64,000 nucleotides of DNA from NCBI GenBank assembly GCA_026225945.1, contig JAMJFZ010001089.1:6403501-6467500 (forward strand), given 5' to 3'. Origin of the DNA: Cricetomys ansorgei. Lineage: Eukaryota > Chordata > Mammalia > Rodentia > Nesomyidae. Below the pieces are notes generated by a model that was not told the origin of the DNA, did no database searches, and saw nothing but the letters and a program-made list of their open reading frames with translations. Numbering within the stretch: the first letter of the stretch is position 1; each line of letters starts with the position of its first letter. Position numbers and translations under genes: made by a program. Shown here one piece after another: positions 10,985-23,068 of this stretch.

Positions 10985-11260
10985 GATATGGGAGCATCTC
11001 TGTGGTATACTGATTTGGATTCCTTCCCTATATTCCCAAGAGTGGTACGCTGGGTTACATAGTCATTCTATTTTTAGTTCTTCGAGGAACTTGCATTCTG
11101 ATTTCCACAGAGGCTGCTCCAGCTCGCATCCTCTCCAGCAGAGTCCAAACTTTCTTCTCCTCCCGAATCTTTGCCAGTATTTGCCTTCTTGATGCTAGCC
11201 CTTCTGACTAGGGTGAGCTGGAATAGCCGTGTAGTTCTGATTTGCATTTTGCACCAGGTG
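10985..11260 (+). mobile_element. Old L1 fragment
   Basis: ctatttttagttcttcgagg, gatttccacagaggctgc and tgatttgcattttgc follow the order seen in ancient mammalian L1M elements. Strongly decayed. Confidence 0.5.
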
Positions 11261-13062
11261 AATCTATGTAAAGTACTCAAGATTTAATTCGGCTTGCCGT
11301 TTCAGAGGGTTTAGCCCACAGTCGCTTGGCTCTGTTGGTTCTAGGTCTATGACAGAGCATTGTGGTCTGTCACAGTGGAGCAGAGCCATCTGGCTCATGG
11401 TTACTGGAAAGCAACACATAATGTAAAATGTACCTTTCAGTGACCTTTCTCCATCAAGGTTCCAACTCCTGACATTCCTACCATCTTCCAATCTCCCATC
11501 AAGCTGTGAGTCTATCAATGAGTAAAGTGCCCATGATCTGATCTCTTCCCAAAGACCCTACCTATAACACTGCTGCCTTAGGGATGAAGGCTGAAACACA
11601 TCAGCTTTTGCAAAGATGTCTTGTTACCAAACTAGCACAGTGTCCTGTAGTACAACACTACTGTACCTGATTCCTAACTTGTAACAGATTCCCACTGTGC
11701 CTTTTGCCCTCTCTCTCAGAAAAGAAAGAAATCTTCACTGCTCTTGCAGGTGGTCTTGAAAGAGAGAAAGTAAAAGAAATGTTCACTGCCCCCTTTGGCT
11801 GTCCTTAGCTTGGATAACAGGAGCTGTAGCATCTAGCATCTATCTGAGAGCACTGGAGTAGCATCTCATAAACTAATCTACCAACTGCCAACTGCCGAAG
11901 TTCCCAGAAGTCCAAGCGACATGCAACCATAAGGAAGGCTGCAGAGGATAAAAACTCATTCAAAACTTCCTGCTAAAGTGACCGAAGGGGAAAGGATAGA
12001 GAAAGGAAGAAATTGGAGATGGATGAGCCTGGAAAACAGACTCCATCTGTTTCCATGTTCAGCTGCCCTTGGAGCCAGACTCTTGACCAGCTGTGTCACA
12101 TCCCAGGCCAAACATCTTTCCTGAAGATGTGGCAGGCTTATTGTATTTGCGTCTCAGTACTGTCGACGTTGTAATCAATTGAGACTTGAACCATTCCTTG
12201 AACTATTTCCTATATGCTGCGCCCAGGAGCCAGAAGCTGAGATTTAAGTGATGGAAGAAGGAAACGCAGGTCTGAACCAAGGTAGTCTAAGGAGTGCAAC
12301 TCACTTGTGGCCTATAATGTGCTTGAGATCTTGTGTCCAAAGACGTTTACGCTCCCCAAAGCAATCAGGTTCATGAAGTTTCTGAGGTCACTGGGTCTAA
12401 AGACAAAGCCGTATGGGAGAAAATGAGGGGTCAGGGATAAATTTTACTATTAGCTGTGCTTAAATGGTCTCCATTTCCTATATCCCAGAGAAAAGAGACC
12501 AGTGTGTTAGAACACCTGTGAGTTTTTTTTTTTTTTACAAAGACACGGTCTCTTGGGAGGGAACCAGTGGCCCTGGAGACTTCACCTATTATCTAGATAG
12601 GTTGCCAAAGAAACCGGAGTGTCGTTGTTTCTGTAACAAAGTGTGAAGGGGGTTCACTGTGTCTGATCGCCTGCCCTGCTTTTCTCCTCTTTGCTGGCCT
12701 CTGGCATCATCGAATGATATTCTGTGGCTCTTCCTGCCCTACCCTTAACTTCCTTTTTCCTTCTTCTCTAGCTAAGGTACACTATTAATTCTTGATTCAC
12801 ACCTGTGTTCTCTTGAAGTCAAACACAGACAGGACATAAGGCACCGAAAAGTTCACTCACTATGTTCTAAGTTATGATATAGGTGGGGTAGTTGCAGGAA
12901 GTTATAAGATTATAAAAAGTGACTCAACATAATTAAGACTACCAGAGATTTCGACTTTTTTTTTTTTTAATCTTTATTTCCTTATATCAGAAATTACTCT
13001 GGTAGTTAGTTGACTTACATGCATTTTGTGGATCCAAATATACTAGCGTGGGAAATGGGTTG
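11261..13062. other. Intronic, nothing recognised
   Basis: Unique-looking sequence with two short T runs (12523, 12957). No gene or SINE that I can support. Confidence 0.35.
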
Positions 13063-13365
13063 AGGTGGGCTCAGAGACATAGCAGTCAGTAAAATGCTTA
13101 CTTGCAAGCACCAAGACCTGAGTTTGATCCCCAGAAATGTGGTTTTGTTGCTGTTGTTTAAAGGCTTATTGTGGTGTTGCGCACTGGTGATCTTAATACT
13201 GGGAGGGAGCTCACCAATGAGAGACCTTGCCCCAAAAAGAAAAAACTAGACAACACCTGAAGAATGACACCCAAGATTGTCCTCTTGCACGCACGTGCGC
13301 GTGCGCGCACAGACACACACACACCCCTGTGTACTTTCACCCACTTGAACACACAAAGAAAACAG
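13063..13365 (+). mobile_element. B4-type SINE (ID unit plus B1-like part) with alternating purine-pyrimidine tail
   Basis: ID-like head (agtaaaatgcttacttgcaa, gtttgatccccag) is followed by a B1-like remnant and a tail rich in CG/CA alternation. Confidence 0.5.
13286..13325. repeat. Alternating purine-pyrimidine run (possible Z-DNA)
   Basis: 26 bases of strict alternation (13286-13311), rich in CG steps, then an (AC)n stretch. Confidence 0.8.
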
Positions 13366-13479
13366 CTTGAATAATAATGATCACACTACCCTTTTATCAT
13401 CTTCTAGCATCTCCAAGGATCAAATGGAGACAGAAGCCAATTTTTATATTGCATTGTCTCTCTGGTCAGCAATTTCTTC

Positions 13480-13565
13480 CTCCGTCTGTTCTTCACTCTC
13501 TCCCTCCCTCCGTTCCTTCCTTCCTTTCTCTCTCTCTCTTTCTTTCTTTCTTTCTTCTTTTTTTT
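13480..13565. repeat. Pyrimidine-rich simple repeat
   Basis: Mixed TCCC, TTCC, TC and TTTC units ending in a T run. Confidence 0.85.
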
Positions 13566-13633
13566 AAATCAGGCATTTCTTTCCATGGTGACCTATCTTA
13601 ATTTTATCATGAGAACATTAAAAGTAGATTGGA

Positions 13634-13686
13634 AGAGCCAACAATATGGCTCAGCGGGTAAAGACACTTACCACTATGCCTGGTGA
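13634..13686 (+). mobile_element. B3 SINE, 5' part (interrupted by an LTR)
   Basis: tcagcgggtaaagacactta and ccactatgcctggtga are the first half of a B3. The second half continues at 14270 after the LTR. Confidence 0.75.
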
Positions 13687-14269
13687 TGTTGGACCCCCAA
13701 AGGCCCAAACCGGAACGCTGCACCCCCACAGAGACTCACAGACGGGATATCGATGCAAACAGCAAGAGGATTTATTCCAGTATACTGGGACCGTTCTAAC
13801 AGGCAGGATAGAAGTGGCCCCGAGGAGCAAAAAGCAAGCCTTTTTATTTACTGTTCAAGCAGTTGCTAGGCACAAACCAAGTTGGGCAAGTCGATTGGTC
13901 CCAAAATTGTTTTCCCATTTTGATAGGTAGGGGCCAGTTAACCTTTAAACTGATTGGTGTTGGCATATAGCAAGGTTGCGGGCTCTTAGAAAATGTAAAC
14001 TTTAGGGTCTTAGTCAATGTGGGTGGGGGGAAGACCCTTAGCCCGAGGCCACGGGCTGTCTATGTGGGGAAACTCTTTTAGCCCAAGGCCGTCTTATTTG
14101 TCTTAGAAAGTGTTTTTCTTACAGAAATTGTTTTTCTTTAACTCTGGGAACTGTTCTGGATCACACTGCCCCTGACTTGGGCCTATACAATTTTGATGCT
14201 TAGAAGCCTGACTAAAGTTTGGCTGCTTAGCTGCTTTTTCTATCTTTTTATTTACTAGGGACCCCCACA
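13687..14269 (-). mobile_element. Solo LTR inserted in a B3 SINE, 4-bp target duplication
   Basis: Begins TGTTGGACC and ends CCCCCACA, flanked by GTGA at 13683-13686 and 14270-14273. On the - strand an AATAAA sits just before CCTCTTGC, as in a U3-R-U5 LTR. A 4-bp duplication fits a class I ERV. The broken SINE rejoins cleanly across it. Confidence 0.85.
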
Positions 14270-14343
14270 GTGACTTGAGTTCAATCTCCAGGACCCACAC
14301 ATACACACATACCAAATGAATGAATAACAATTTTTAAGTTTAA
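14270..14343 (+). mobile_element. B3 SINE, 3' part
   Basis: gtgacttgagttcaatctcc, aggacccacacatac and an A-rich tail complete the B3 started at 13634. Confidence 0.75.
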
Positions 14344-14441
14344 AAAAATAGACTGAAGAAAAGGAGGGAAACTGGAAGCTGGGGATGACGGGACCAGAGC
14401 TGCTGCTGTTAGGTGAAATGCATTTATAGATTTATGAGGGC

Positions 14442-14984
14442 TGTTGAGTGGGTTCCACAGACAACTGTAAATCCCAAATCAGGTCAAGAATAAGACCACC
14501 ACAACTGAGCAAAATTTGAAGCAAGCAAGCTTTAATTAAATACTGGCCAGGAAGATGGACTCTGACCAGGTCCATTCTGAGGTACCCATGGAGTGAGCCT
14601 GTCACTTCCAGAGCTCCACAGAATGGTACTGAGTCACGTGGTACAAGTGCTTAAAAAGGCAGAACCCAAAAGGCTACATACTTCCCACCAGGTCCAATCA
14701 GTGGCAAACATCTATCTTTATCTACTTCCTGTCAGGGTTATATCCCGCCTACAAGTGACCAAGCATATCCGGTGCATTTGGAGCACATCCAGTGCAGCAG
14801 GGTCAACTAAATGGGAACTACACTCTCCCTACCCAACATTCTGAGAGGTTATGTCCTTGGGCAAGGGAGATAAGGACTATCTCACCTGAGCAGCCCCACC
14901 TAGCACTCCAGAAAGTTATGTCCCTGTTCCATAGATCTCTTAGTCAGAGTCATTAAAATTTAAAATATAACTCTTGCTCTTACA
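14442..14984 (-). mobile_element. Probable solo LTR
   Basis: Starts TGTTGAGTG and ends GCTCTTACA. The - strand has ATTAAAG followed by CTTGCTTGC. No matching target duplication at these ends, so boundaries are approximate. Confidence 0.5.
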
Positions 14985-15488
14985 CAATCTACACACCTGC
15001 TTACTCTGCACAGTCAGACGGTGCTCCTTGGTGGGATGTCATTATCATTACCATCATCATCGCTACTGTTGTGGTGCTGAGGGTGGTACCTGGTCCTCAC
15101 ACATGGTAGGACACTGCTCTCCCACTGAGCTCTACCACCAACCTACAGCAGTGGTATTTAGGAGCCAGCACCCATGGTTTAAAGCCTGATTCCACCACTA
15201 AGAGTCTATTCAGGCAAGATACCTAATTTCTCTGAGCTTGAATCCTCTTTTAGATTCTGAGGATGAAATATCTCTTTGTAAGAATGACAGAAGGGTTAAA
15301 GAGGGTTGAACCTGACACGCTGCAGGGACTCATTTGATGGTAAAAAACAAAGGGGAGCAAACATGGATCTCTTACTGTTAAAGAGAGGGTTTCATGTTTC
15401 TGTTCTGTTAACAAAAACAAAACAAAGCCCGTGCATGTTTGGTTTTGAAGGCGTCGACAAGGGTTGTGATTAGAACAAGAAACATTGG

Positions 15489-15690
15489 TTCTAAAGAGAT
15501 GGCTCAGTGGTTAAGAGCAACTGGTTGCTCTTCCAGAGATCCTGAGATGAATTCCCAGCACCCACATGGTGGCTCACAGCTATCTACAAGGGGTCTGATG
15601 CCCTCTTCTGGCATACAGGTGTACATGCACACGGAACACACATATACATGAATGAATATTTTTTTTAAAGTTTCATTAAAAAAAAGAAGA
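15489..15690 (+). mobile_element. B2 SINE
   Basis: agagatggctcagtggttaa, attcccagcacccacatgg and ctgatgccctcttctgg, with an A-rich tail. Confidence 0.9.
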
Positions 15691-16517
15691 AGAAAAATAG
15701 GACAAGGAGTGTGGCCACAGGGTTTCCTCAGGTGTGTTGTTTTTTCTGCCCTGTCACTTGCGTCTGGTCTTTTATTTCTCCAGGAAGTAACACGCTGGGG
15801 CTTGTTAAAAGCCTTTCTTTCCTAAGAGCTTAGGTCACTTTAGGTTGCTCCCAACACAAAGGATATGCATATCCTTGTTCCTGCTCTCCGTTTGTTATCT
15901 TTATCTTTGCTGCTTTTCATTCCGATCAGCTGCCCTTGAGATCCAGCTGAAATGCCGGCTCTCCATCTCACTCTTCTGCCCCCAGGACCAGCTCAGGCAT
16001 ATTTCCCTTCTGAGGCTTCCAAGACACCGTGCGGCTCTCAGTTCCCCCACAACCTGTTCCTGTGTCCTCTACCAATGAGAAAGTGAATGGAATGACTGCA
16101 ACCACATTCTGTATTTCACTGACCTCGCCATCTGGAGGGGCGCCAGAGCTCGTGGAACGCGGAACACGATTAGGGCAGAGCCCATTTGTTTTGCATCCTA
16201 GGCTTCAACTACTCTCAGGTGGAAAATAGGAAAAAAAAAAAAAAAAAGCACCATACTGGCCTTTTCCTTCTTCTTACTCTCATTACTCATTACTACTCAT
16301 TACTCCTCATTAACCACTGAGCTATAATCATATAGCCAACCTCTTGTTACACTGTTTTTACAGTGTATGGCTCATTTAAAGTCATCTAGAGCTGGTTTAA
16401 AGTTTGTAAAGGATGTTTAGGTTCTGCATCGGCACTAAGCCACAGTATAGAAGGGAACTGGGCATCTGCAGACTCTGGTACCCACAGACGGTCCCAGAAC
16501 TGGAGCTCCAAGGGTGC
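15691..16517. other. Intronic, nothing recognised
   Basis: Includes a poly(A) run (~16231-16247) and a short ATTACTC repeat (~16280-16310). Otherwise unique-looking. Confidence 0.35.
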
Positions 16518-17014
16518 TGTTATGCCCAGATCATGAGGTCCCCAAAAACACCAGGAGTCGGAAATCGCATGCAAAAAGCAAGAGGATTTTTATTCCACAG
16601 AGCAAATCAGCATGCTAGGGTCTGTCTCCATGCAAGATGGCCAAGACCGAGAAAGCTTGTTATTTGCGTTTTTAAAGAGTGCAGGAGATCACTCTGATTG
16701 GTCAGAACCCAGGCACTGGATTGGCTCGCTAAATGTTATGAGGAATTAAGAATTTCTGGTAAACAGGTTTCTGGGAAAACAAGTGCTTGACATTAAACAG
16801 AGGAGAGGTCAGTGGCTTTACCTCTAGGGACGCTGGGCCTCTCAGCACCCAGACACAGCTGTACTGTGAAGCTTGTCTCAGAAAATATTGTCTACAAACA
16901 CATATTTCCCCTTTTCTTGCAGAAAGTTTATCTAATTTTTTTTTTTCCAGTCTGGCTCAAGTTTTTAAGCAGTTCACAGGGAGGAGTCCTATCCTCCCAG
17001 GCCCTTTCCCTCAC
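16518..17014 (-). mobile_element. Probable solo LTR
   Basis: Starts TGTTATGCCC; the - strand has AATAAAAATCCTCTTGC. The cagagcaaa-cagcatgct segment also occurs in the LTR at 18008, so they are relatives. The right end is a guess (CCCTCACA at 17014). Confidence 0.5.
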
Positions 17015-17367
17015 AGACTCCCTCAAAGGGCATGCACCCTTAGCCACCTTCGTAACACTAATCAGAAAACACTCTCTCAGGATGATACATGGGGCTTCTC
17101 AGTCTTCAGACTGCTCTGTATGAACAGCCCTCTTCAGGAATCTGAAGGTGGAAGGTGTGCCGTTTTTGTTCCTGTCTAGAAAAGTAGAGGTGTGGTGGTG
17201 GGGGGAAGCATTCATGGAATTTGCCTGAGTGATTTTGGCTGTGCAAGGCTTTGATTTAAAACATCCAGAAAATATAGTTGAAGTGGGTTGTTTGGCTCTG
17301 ACGTGAAATCCTGGGTAACTCCTGTTCCCAGATAGATCTCTAGGCCAGCTTTACCTTAGCCCTTCTT

Positions 17368-17372
<5 letters not shown>

Positions 17373-17418
<46 letters not shown>
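17373..17418. repeat. (TA)23 microsatellite
   Basis: 46 bases of perfect TA alternation. Confidence 0.97.
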
Positions 17419-17420
<2 letters not shown>

Positions 17421-17806
17421 CAGAATTATTATTAATTATTTTGTGCTGGAGAATGAGCCTGCATGAGCTCTTTCAGTGAGTCATCCTCTCCACCCTACCA
17501 GCACCAGCCCTGTGCCCTCTGCCCTTCCCTCTGTCACCCCTATACCACCACCTTCTCCTCCCTGCAGGGCTGTGGTTGAGGAACCTGTTAGATACAGGGA
17601 TTTTTTTTTTTTTTTTTTTAATCTTTGTGAGTTCCCCTATGTTACAAGAGAACCAGCATGTATTCCATGTAAGCACACAGTGGGAGCTCTCCGTGTGGGA
17701 GCCCTTTCACCCAGGCATGGTTTTGAGTTTATCCATGCTGCAGCTTGAATCTGTACCTTGCTCCTCATCTGCTTAACAGCGTTGTTTCGTGCAGTGGTGT
17801 AGGGAT

Positions 17807-17862
17807 TGGGGGGGGGGGAGTGCGGGGAGTGCGGGGCTGCAGGGGTGCAGGGGTGCAGGACT
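17807..17862 (+). repeat. G-rich tract, quadruplex candidate
   Basis: A run of ten G followed by repeated GTGCGGGGA / GGGGTGCA units. Confidence 0.7.
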
Positions 17863-17914
17863 TTGTGCATCTTTTAAGTTGCAGGTAGACACTTGGGCTG
17901 TCTCTGAAGAACGA

Positions 17915-18002
17915 TGCTGCTGTGGGCGTTGCTGATCAACATTTTGGGGCACATGCTTTAATGTCTCCTTAGTCGATAACAAGAGTGGAATTACTGATCC
18001 AT
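17915..18002 (+). mobile_element. Old L1 remnant, split by an LTR
   Basis: gctgatcaacattttggggc and gagtggaattactgatcc resemble an ancient L1M segment; the motif gatccatatggt continues at 18496 after the LTR. Confidence 0.35.
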
Positions 18003-18007
18003 ATGGT

Positions 18008-18495
18008 TGTTGAGTCAGAAATTTGCCCCCCAAGGACCAGCGAGACCACGTAAGCAAAGGCACTTTTACTTTACAGAGCAAAACCAGCATGCTGGGGTCA
18101 GACACCATGGAAGATGGCTGACCCCAAACAAAGAATTACAGCTTCTTATTGACAGAAAAAGAAGGTTTCCACATAGGTGAGGTAGTCTGGTTTCTAATTG
18201 GTGAACAGAGATGCAATTACAAGTGCCGGAGTAGCTAACTGTCCACGTTCTTGAGCTATACCTGGTAAGTTAGTCATTAGAGTTAAGGCATCTATCTGGT
18301 TTTATGGACTTTAGGGCTACTTGGCCAGATGAGATAGTTTTATGACCTTCAGGACTACCTGGCTGAAAGAGATAGTTTATGGCCTATCTCTGGGATTTAC
18401 TAGACTGCAAGATCAGGCCCAGGTCGGGGCCTAGAGCACACACACAAAATGGGGTCCCTGAGCACATACACAAAATAGGGTCTCTGGTTTCTTCA
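18008..18495 (-). mobile_element. Solo LTR with 5-bp target duplication
   Basis: Begins TGTTGAGTC and ends TTCTTCA. ATGGT occurs at 18003-18007 and 18496-18500 directly at both ends. It shares the cagagcaaa/cagcatgct block with 16518-17014, which suggests the - orientation. Confidence 0.75.
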
Positions 18496-18667
18496 ATGGT
18501 AACGATCTGTTAAACATTTTCAAAACTTTGCAAGGGAACCCAGGACCTCCCACACATAAGATAGGGTTCTCTACTGCCAAGCACCACCCCTCAGACCCCA
18601 CGTTAGTCATTCTTCTGTGTCAAATGACCACGTTTCTATTAAAAATGAGATTCATGAAGAAATGGAA

Positions 18668-18800
18668 TTGTCACATGAAATGAAGTTGTGGTGGCAACAT
18701 CTGCAATCCTAGCTATTTTATAGTTAGAGGCAGAAAGACAGAGTTCAAGGCCAGCCTGGACAACTTGGAAAGAAGGGAGGGAGGGAAAGAGGGAGGATGG
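18668..18800 (+). mobile_element. B1-related SINE with GGAA-rich tail
   Basis: gagttcaaggccagcctgga is the B1 core; GGAA/GGGA repeats follow. Confidence 0.65.
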
Positions 18801-19186
18801 GCGTGGGTAGAGTTTAATTGTCCAACATAATATAGTCAAAGGGTGCATTCAAGTCTCTGCCTAACCAGGCAATAAATAAAAAGAAATTTAAAAAAACAAA
18901 GCAGGCCTTTTGGTGCAAAGAGAGCATGTGGTTGCTGTAGTTAGACCCCTTTCTGTGGTTTTGTAGGAACCAAGTGGGCTGTTCCTTCTTTCCGTAAGAG
19001 CACGGCTCCTATCTCCCTCCACCTGTGCCCCTCCTCTCCCAGCTCCCTATCCTGGAGCTCAGGGGTCTATCCTGGGATTCTAGAGAGTGTTTGTGGCTTT
19101 TGTTATTTTGTTTCTTTTACTTCACAGTCTGTCTCCTGACTAGTCTTTTTTGCTAATATTTTGTTTGTTTGATTGATTGATTGATG

Positions 19187-19323
19187 GATTTTTCAGACAG
19201 GCTCTCTTGTAGCTCAGGCTGGCCTCAAACTCACTATGTAGCTAAGGCTGACCTTAAACTTCTGCTATTTCTGCCGCCACCTCCTATATGATTGGCTTGC
19301 AGGTGTGAGCCACAGCAGCCAAC
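19187..19323 (-). mobile_element. B1 SINE
   Basis: agctcaggctggcctcaaac and ttgcaggtgtgagccaca are the B1 complement. Confidence 0.8.
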
Positions 19324-19553
19324 TATGCTTTCTTATTCGTTCTTGCTGCCTTGGCAATTCTTATGTTACTTAGCCTGTCAAATTTGGGACAGAGTCCGAT
19401 AGCATTCCACATGTATTTACTTTACTTTGGGTGTTCACAAATGTGTTTCTACCTAGTTTCCTTTTTAGGAATGAGATCAACTTCAAATTCCTGCAATAGT
19501 TACAATTCTAACCTCCTTCTAGAGCCAGAATGGTTACAATTCTAATCTTCTAG

Positions 19554-19668
19554 GGCAGAGTGTGGTGGCGCAGGCACTCAGAAGGCAGAGGCAGGCAGAT
19601 CTCTGAGTTCAAGGCCAGACTGGTCTACAGAACAAGTTCCAGTACAACCAGGACAGCTCCACTGGGGT
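19554..19668 (+). mobile_element. B1 SINE, internally shortened
   Basis: gtgtggtggcgcaggcactc joins directly to agaaggcagaggcaggcaga, missing the usual 'taatcccag' segment. Confidence 0.8.
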
Positions 19669-19909
19669 GGGGGTGTTGGTGAAGAAATAACAGTTTTTTA
19701 TGGAGGATAAGTCAATCACCCTTGTATAATTTTCCATTCAAATAGGGAGCCATGCAAAGCTGTTCTTAGGTACTCCCGTGACTCTGACAGGGCTCAGTCT
19801 TGATTGGTGAGACTCCAGTGTCTCCACTCTAACCGGGCAAAAACCAGAAATGGGTGTAAGTTTCCTCTGGTCTCCAGAGCAATGAAAGGGGAGTTAAGGC
19901 AGAGGGGGA

Positions 19910-20140
19910 GGAGCTGGAGAGATGGCTCATCTGTGAAAGTATTTGCTGCTCTTGCAGAGGACCCCAATTTTAATTTCCAGCACCTACAATATGGTACCTT
20001 CACAAGAGCTGTATCTCCAGCTCCAGAAGATCTGAAGCCCTCTTCTGGTCTCCATGGACATATACATATATTTACATACAGACTCATACACACATGCACA
20101 TAAATGATTAACAAAACGCATCTGTTTTTTAAAGGGGAAA
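19910..20140 (+). mobile_element. B2 SINE
   Basis: ggagctggagagatggctca, ctcttgcagaggacc, gaagccctcttctgg and A-rich tail. Confidence 0.85.
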
Positions 20141-20182
20141 TTCAATCAAGGAAAAGGCTGGGTTAGAAATGAAAGTAACAAC

Positions 20183-20285
20183 TGGGCTAGGTGGTGGTGA
20201 GGTACACCTTTAATCCCAGCCCTGGGGAGGCAGAGGCAGGCGGATCTCTGTGAGTTGAGGCCAGCCTGGTCTATATAACTCTTAA
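20183..20285 (+). mobile_element. B1 SINE, 3' truncated
   Basis: taatcccagccctggggagg and ggccagcctggtctatataa. Confidence 0.8.
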
Positions 20286-20355
20286 AAGAATTATATAGAG
20301 TTCTCCTGTGTGCCACCAGTAACAGTTGGCTACACTACCCCATCCTAGTTTCCTC

Positions 20356-20383
20356 CCTCCCTCTCTCTCTCTCTCTCTCTCTC
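20356..20383. repeat. (TC)n microsatellite
   Basis: Short CCCTC then TC run. Confidence 0.85.
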
Positions 20384-22336
20384 AATCCCTTTCTCTGTCA
20401 TTCGCACCAATTACATGAACATTTCCAAGTGTTGACCTAGCAAACATTCTCCTACATAACAAATAGATACTCATTACTATTTAATCCACAAACCCAAATT
20501 CAGAACCACTGGTTGTGAACAATGCCAATTAATGGCCTACACAGCTCTGTAATCTGATCAAGAGTCTTGAGCTGTGCATTGAACTGTCACAATTGGAACA
20601 ATTTCTGTCTGTCTTTGGTGACCTTATCATCTTGGAAGAATACAGATCTGAAGAATCCTTACAACCAGACTCAGTTTATTTTGGGGGCAGGGAATCCTAA
20701 AGAAATCATGTTATGCAGGCTTGCAATGTTTATTTGTCTCCGTGGTGATGAGGCTACTTTTTATCATTTGGTTAAGACAGTGGCTGCCAAGTTTTTCCTC
20801 TGTAAAGTTAAATGAGAGTATTTTGTGTCTGTTACTAAATCATTAGTATTTTGGAGACTGATAATTCTAGACACTTTAGATGCCCTGTTTGACAAATGTA
20901 CAATCCTGCTTTATTCTCCTACAGATGAGTTTTGAATTACTCATTATTGACTAAACAGTTGCTAAGTCCTGTTTTCCCTTAAACTTTGCATTCTGTTTAT
21001 TAGCTGGCATTGGCTATAAGGTAGAGACATCCTGTATCCCCAGGTGTGTATTTGCGTTCCTAGGGACTTGGACTCTTTGCTCAGTTGGTGGGTTACGATA
21101 CATGACTGTTTCTACTTACTTTGCTGCTCAAATTGTTCCAGACTTAGCTGGTGGGAGCCCCTTGGGCTGGCTCCTGTGTCCTTTTGCTCTCTCTGTCACA
21201 CAGGAGTTCCAAGTGACTCTTCTATTTGGAAGACTTCTTGTAAGACTTCTGCAGTCTTACAGTTGACTGTATCACCAAGGAGTTCCTATACCACTGAACA
21301 CTGGGACCACTATCAAGATCCAGACACTGGACATGCTCACTACTTCATAGACAGTATTACCTTTTGGTATTTTAAAGTCAGAGCTAGGGGAAAAACTCTG
21401 TGGATGCTTAAGTTCTTTACATGAAATCCCTTAGTACAGTATTTGCATACAACCCACATATACCCTCCTATACATGTTAACCAGCTCTGGATTACTTATG
21501 GTCTCAACAGTATAAGTGTTTTGTTAATAGTTTGTAAGCTGTTTAGGGAATGATGAGAAGAAAAAGATCTGTATATGTACAGATACAAGCTTTTGTTCAG
21601 AATGTTTTCCACCCAAGGCTGGTAGACTCCGGGGATTGGTACCCACAAATGGAAAAGGCTGAGTATATCTAGAATGTGGGTATGTACGCATAATGCACAC
21701 TCCCCCACTGGTCCTCGAAGACACAGATGCTCTCCGACACACATTCCACTTCATATTCCCCCGTCCAAACTTGTCTCTATTTTAATCTTTGAAGTTTTTG
21801 TCTAAACCCACAAATATACACTGTAACATCTACAATTGAAATCCAATAACACGCTGTTTTTCCTGTCTACTTCCTTCTGTGACTCTCACGAGTCTCAACA
21901 TGTCTACTTATTTTCGCAGTCAGTTCCACACTGGGTAAACAGATTCCCTGTACTCAGCCCCAGGGTGTCCATTCCCATGATTTTGGGAAGGGAGAAAGAG
22001 TAGTGAGTGACTTCTGAGATCTCTATCATTCTGTTGGTTTGGAGAGCCATTAAGCTAAGTCATTAGAAACTGTGTAAGTTCAGTCTGGCACCATCGAAAC
22101 CTTTCTTCATGACCTTGAAGAGTGTTGGATCTAAGTCTCATTTCCCTATCGGACAATAACTGTGTCTACACTATAGGCTTGTTTTGAGCATCTAGTGATC
22201 ATCTACATGGAATATCTATTCAATAACTTGCACAGCATACAGATCTTTTCAATGTTATCTTTTATTATCTTATTGTCTAAGGACCTAGCAAGATGTGAAC
22301 AAACAACACAGTCAATCAATCTAGCCAAGGAAAGCT
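20384..22336. other. Intronic, nothing recognised
   Basis: About 2 kb of unique-looking, AT-rich sequence. The open frame at 21044-21424 has no family signature. This is the longest repeat-poor stretch before exon 1B, so it is a fair place to look for conserved regulatory sequence. Confidence 0.35.
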
Positions 22337-22425
22337 TAGGATGCAGCTCAGTGGTGGAACATATGTCTGGCCTTTGTGAGGTCCTGGGTTCGATCCCAGC
22401 ACCACATATGAAAGGCAAGATTCAC
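22337..22425 (+). mobile_element. ID-like SINE
   Basis: aggatgcagctcagtggtgg and ctgggttcgatcccagcacc form a tRNA-like ID unit with A and B boxes. Confidence 0.75.
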
Positions 22426-22534
22426 GTGTGGCCAGTGAAGAAAGAAATTATAAAGAATATTGTAATACCCAGAATCAGTAATAAAGGAATTTTATTCCTT
22501 CTAATCTTGAGGCAAGAATGGTTAGAAAAATGTG

Positions 22535-22745
22535 CTGTGGTGCTGGATGTGACCCAGTTGGGACAGTGCTTGCCTGGCATGTACAAGGCATTGGACTCAA
22601 GTGCTCCTACATAAGCCAGACAGGGTGACAAATACCTGTAATACCAAACCCTGTGGAAGTAGAGGTAGGAGGACTTAAAGTTGCAGGTCATTCTTGGCTA
22701 CATAGTGAGTTTGAAGGTAGCCAGAGCTACCTGAGAGTCTAAAAA
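22535..22745 (+). mobile_element. B4-type SINE (ID head plus B1 part)
   Basis: ID-like head (agtgcttgcctggcatgtac) followed by a B1-like body (ctacatagtgagtttgaag). Confidence 0.65.
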
Positions 22746-22855
22746 CCAAAAAAAGTACAGGAGAAAATGCTTTGTGAATAGAACTCTTTGAGAACAGGGA
22801 CTTTGAGACTTCAGTCAAAGGTTATAGCTATGCTACTGTGAGCAACAAGAACTGG

Positions 22856-22960
22856 GGCTAAAACCATATCTTTAATCCCAACACTCAAGAGGCTGAGGCA
22901 AGTGGATCCCTGAGAGTTCCAGGCCAGCCTGGGCTACGTAGTGACAGCTGACTCAAATAG
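22856..22960 (+). mobile_element. B1 SINE
   Basis: tttaatcccaacactcaaga and gccagcctgggctacgtag. Confidence 0.8.
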
Positions 22961-22977
22961 GAAAGAAAAATCTAAAA

Positions 22978-23068
22978 GAAGAGGTGAGGCAAGAAGGATG
23001 GGGAGAGAGAGGGAGAGAGGGAGATAGGAGAGGAAGGAAGGAAGGAAAGAGGAAAGGGAGGGAGGACT
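22978..23068. repeat. GA-rich simple repeat
   Basis: GAGA, GGGA and GGAA units. Confidence 0.8.

Noticed and set aside
22337..22425. tRNA gene
   Set aside because: A and B box-like motifs belong to an ID-type SINE with an A-rich tail, one of several such copies.
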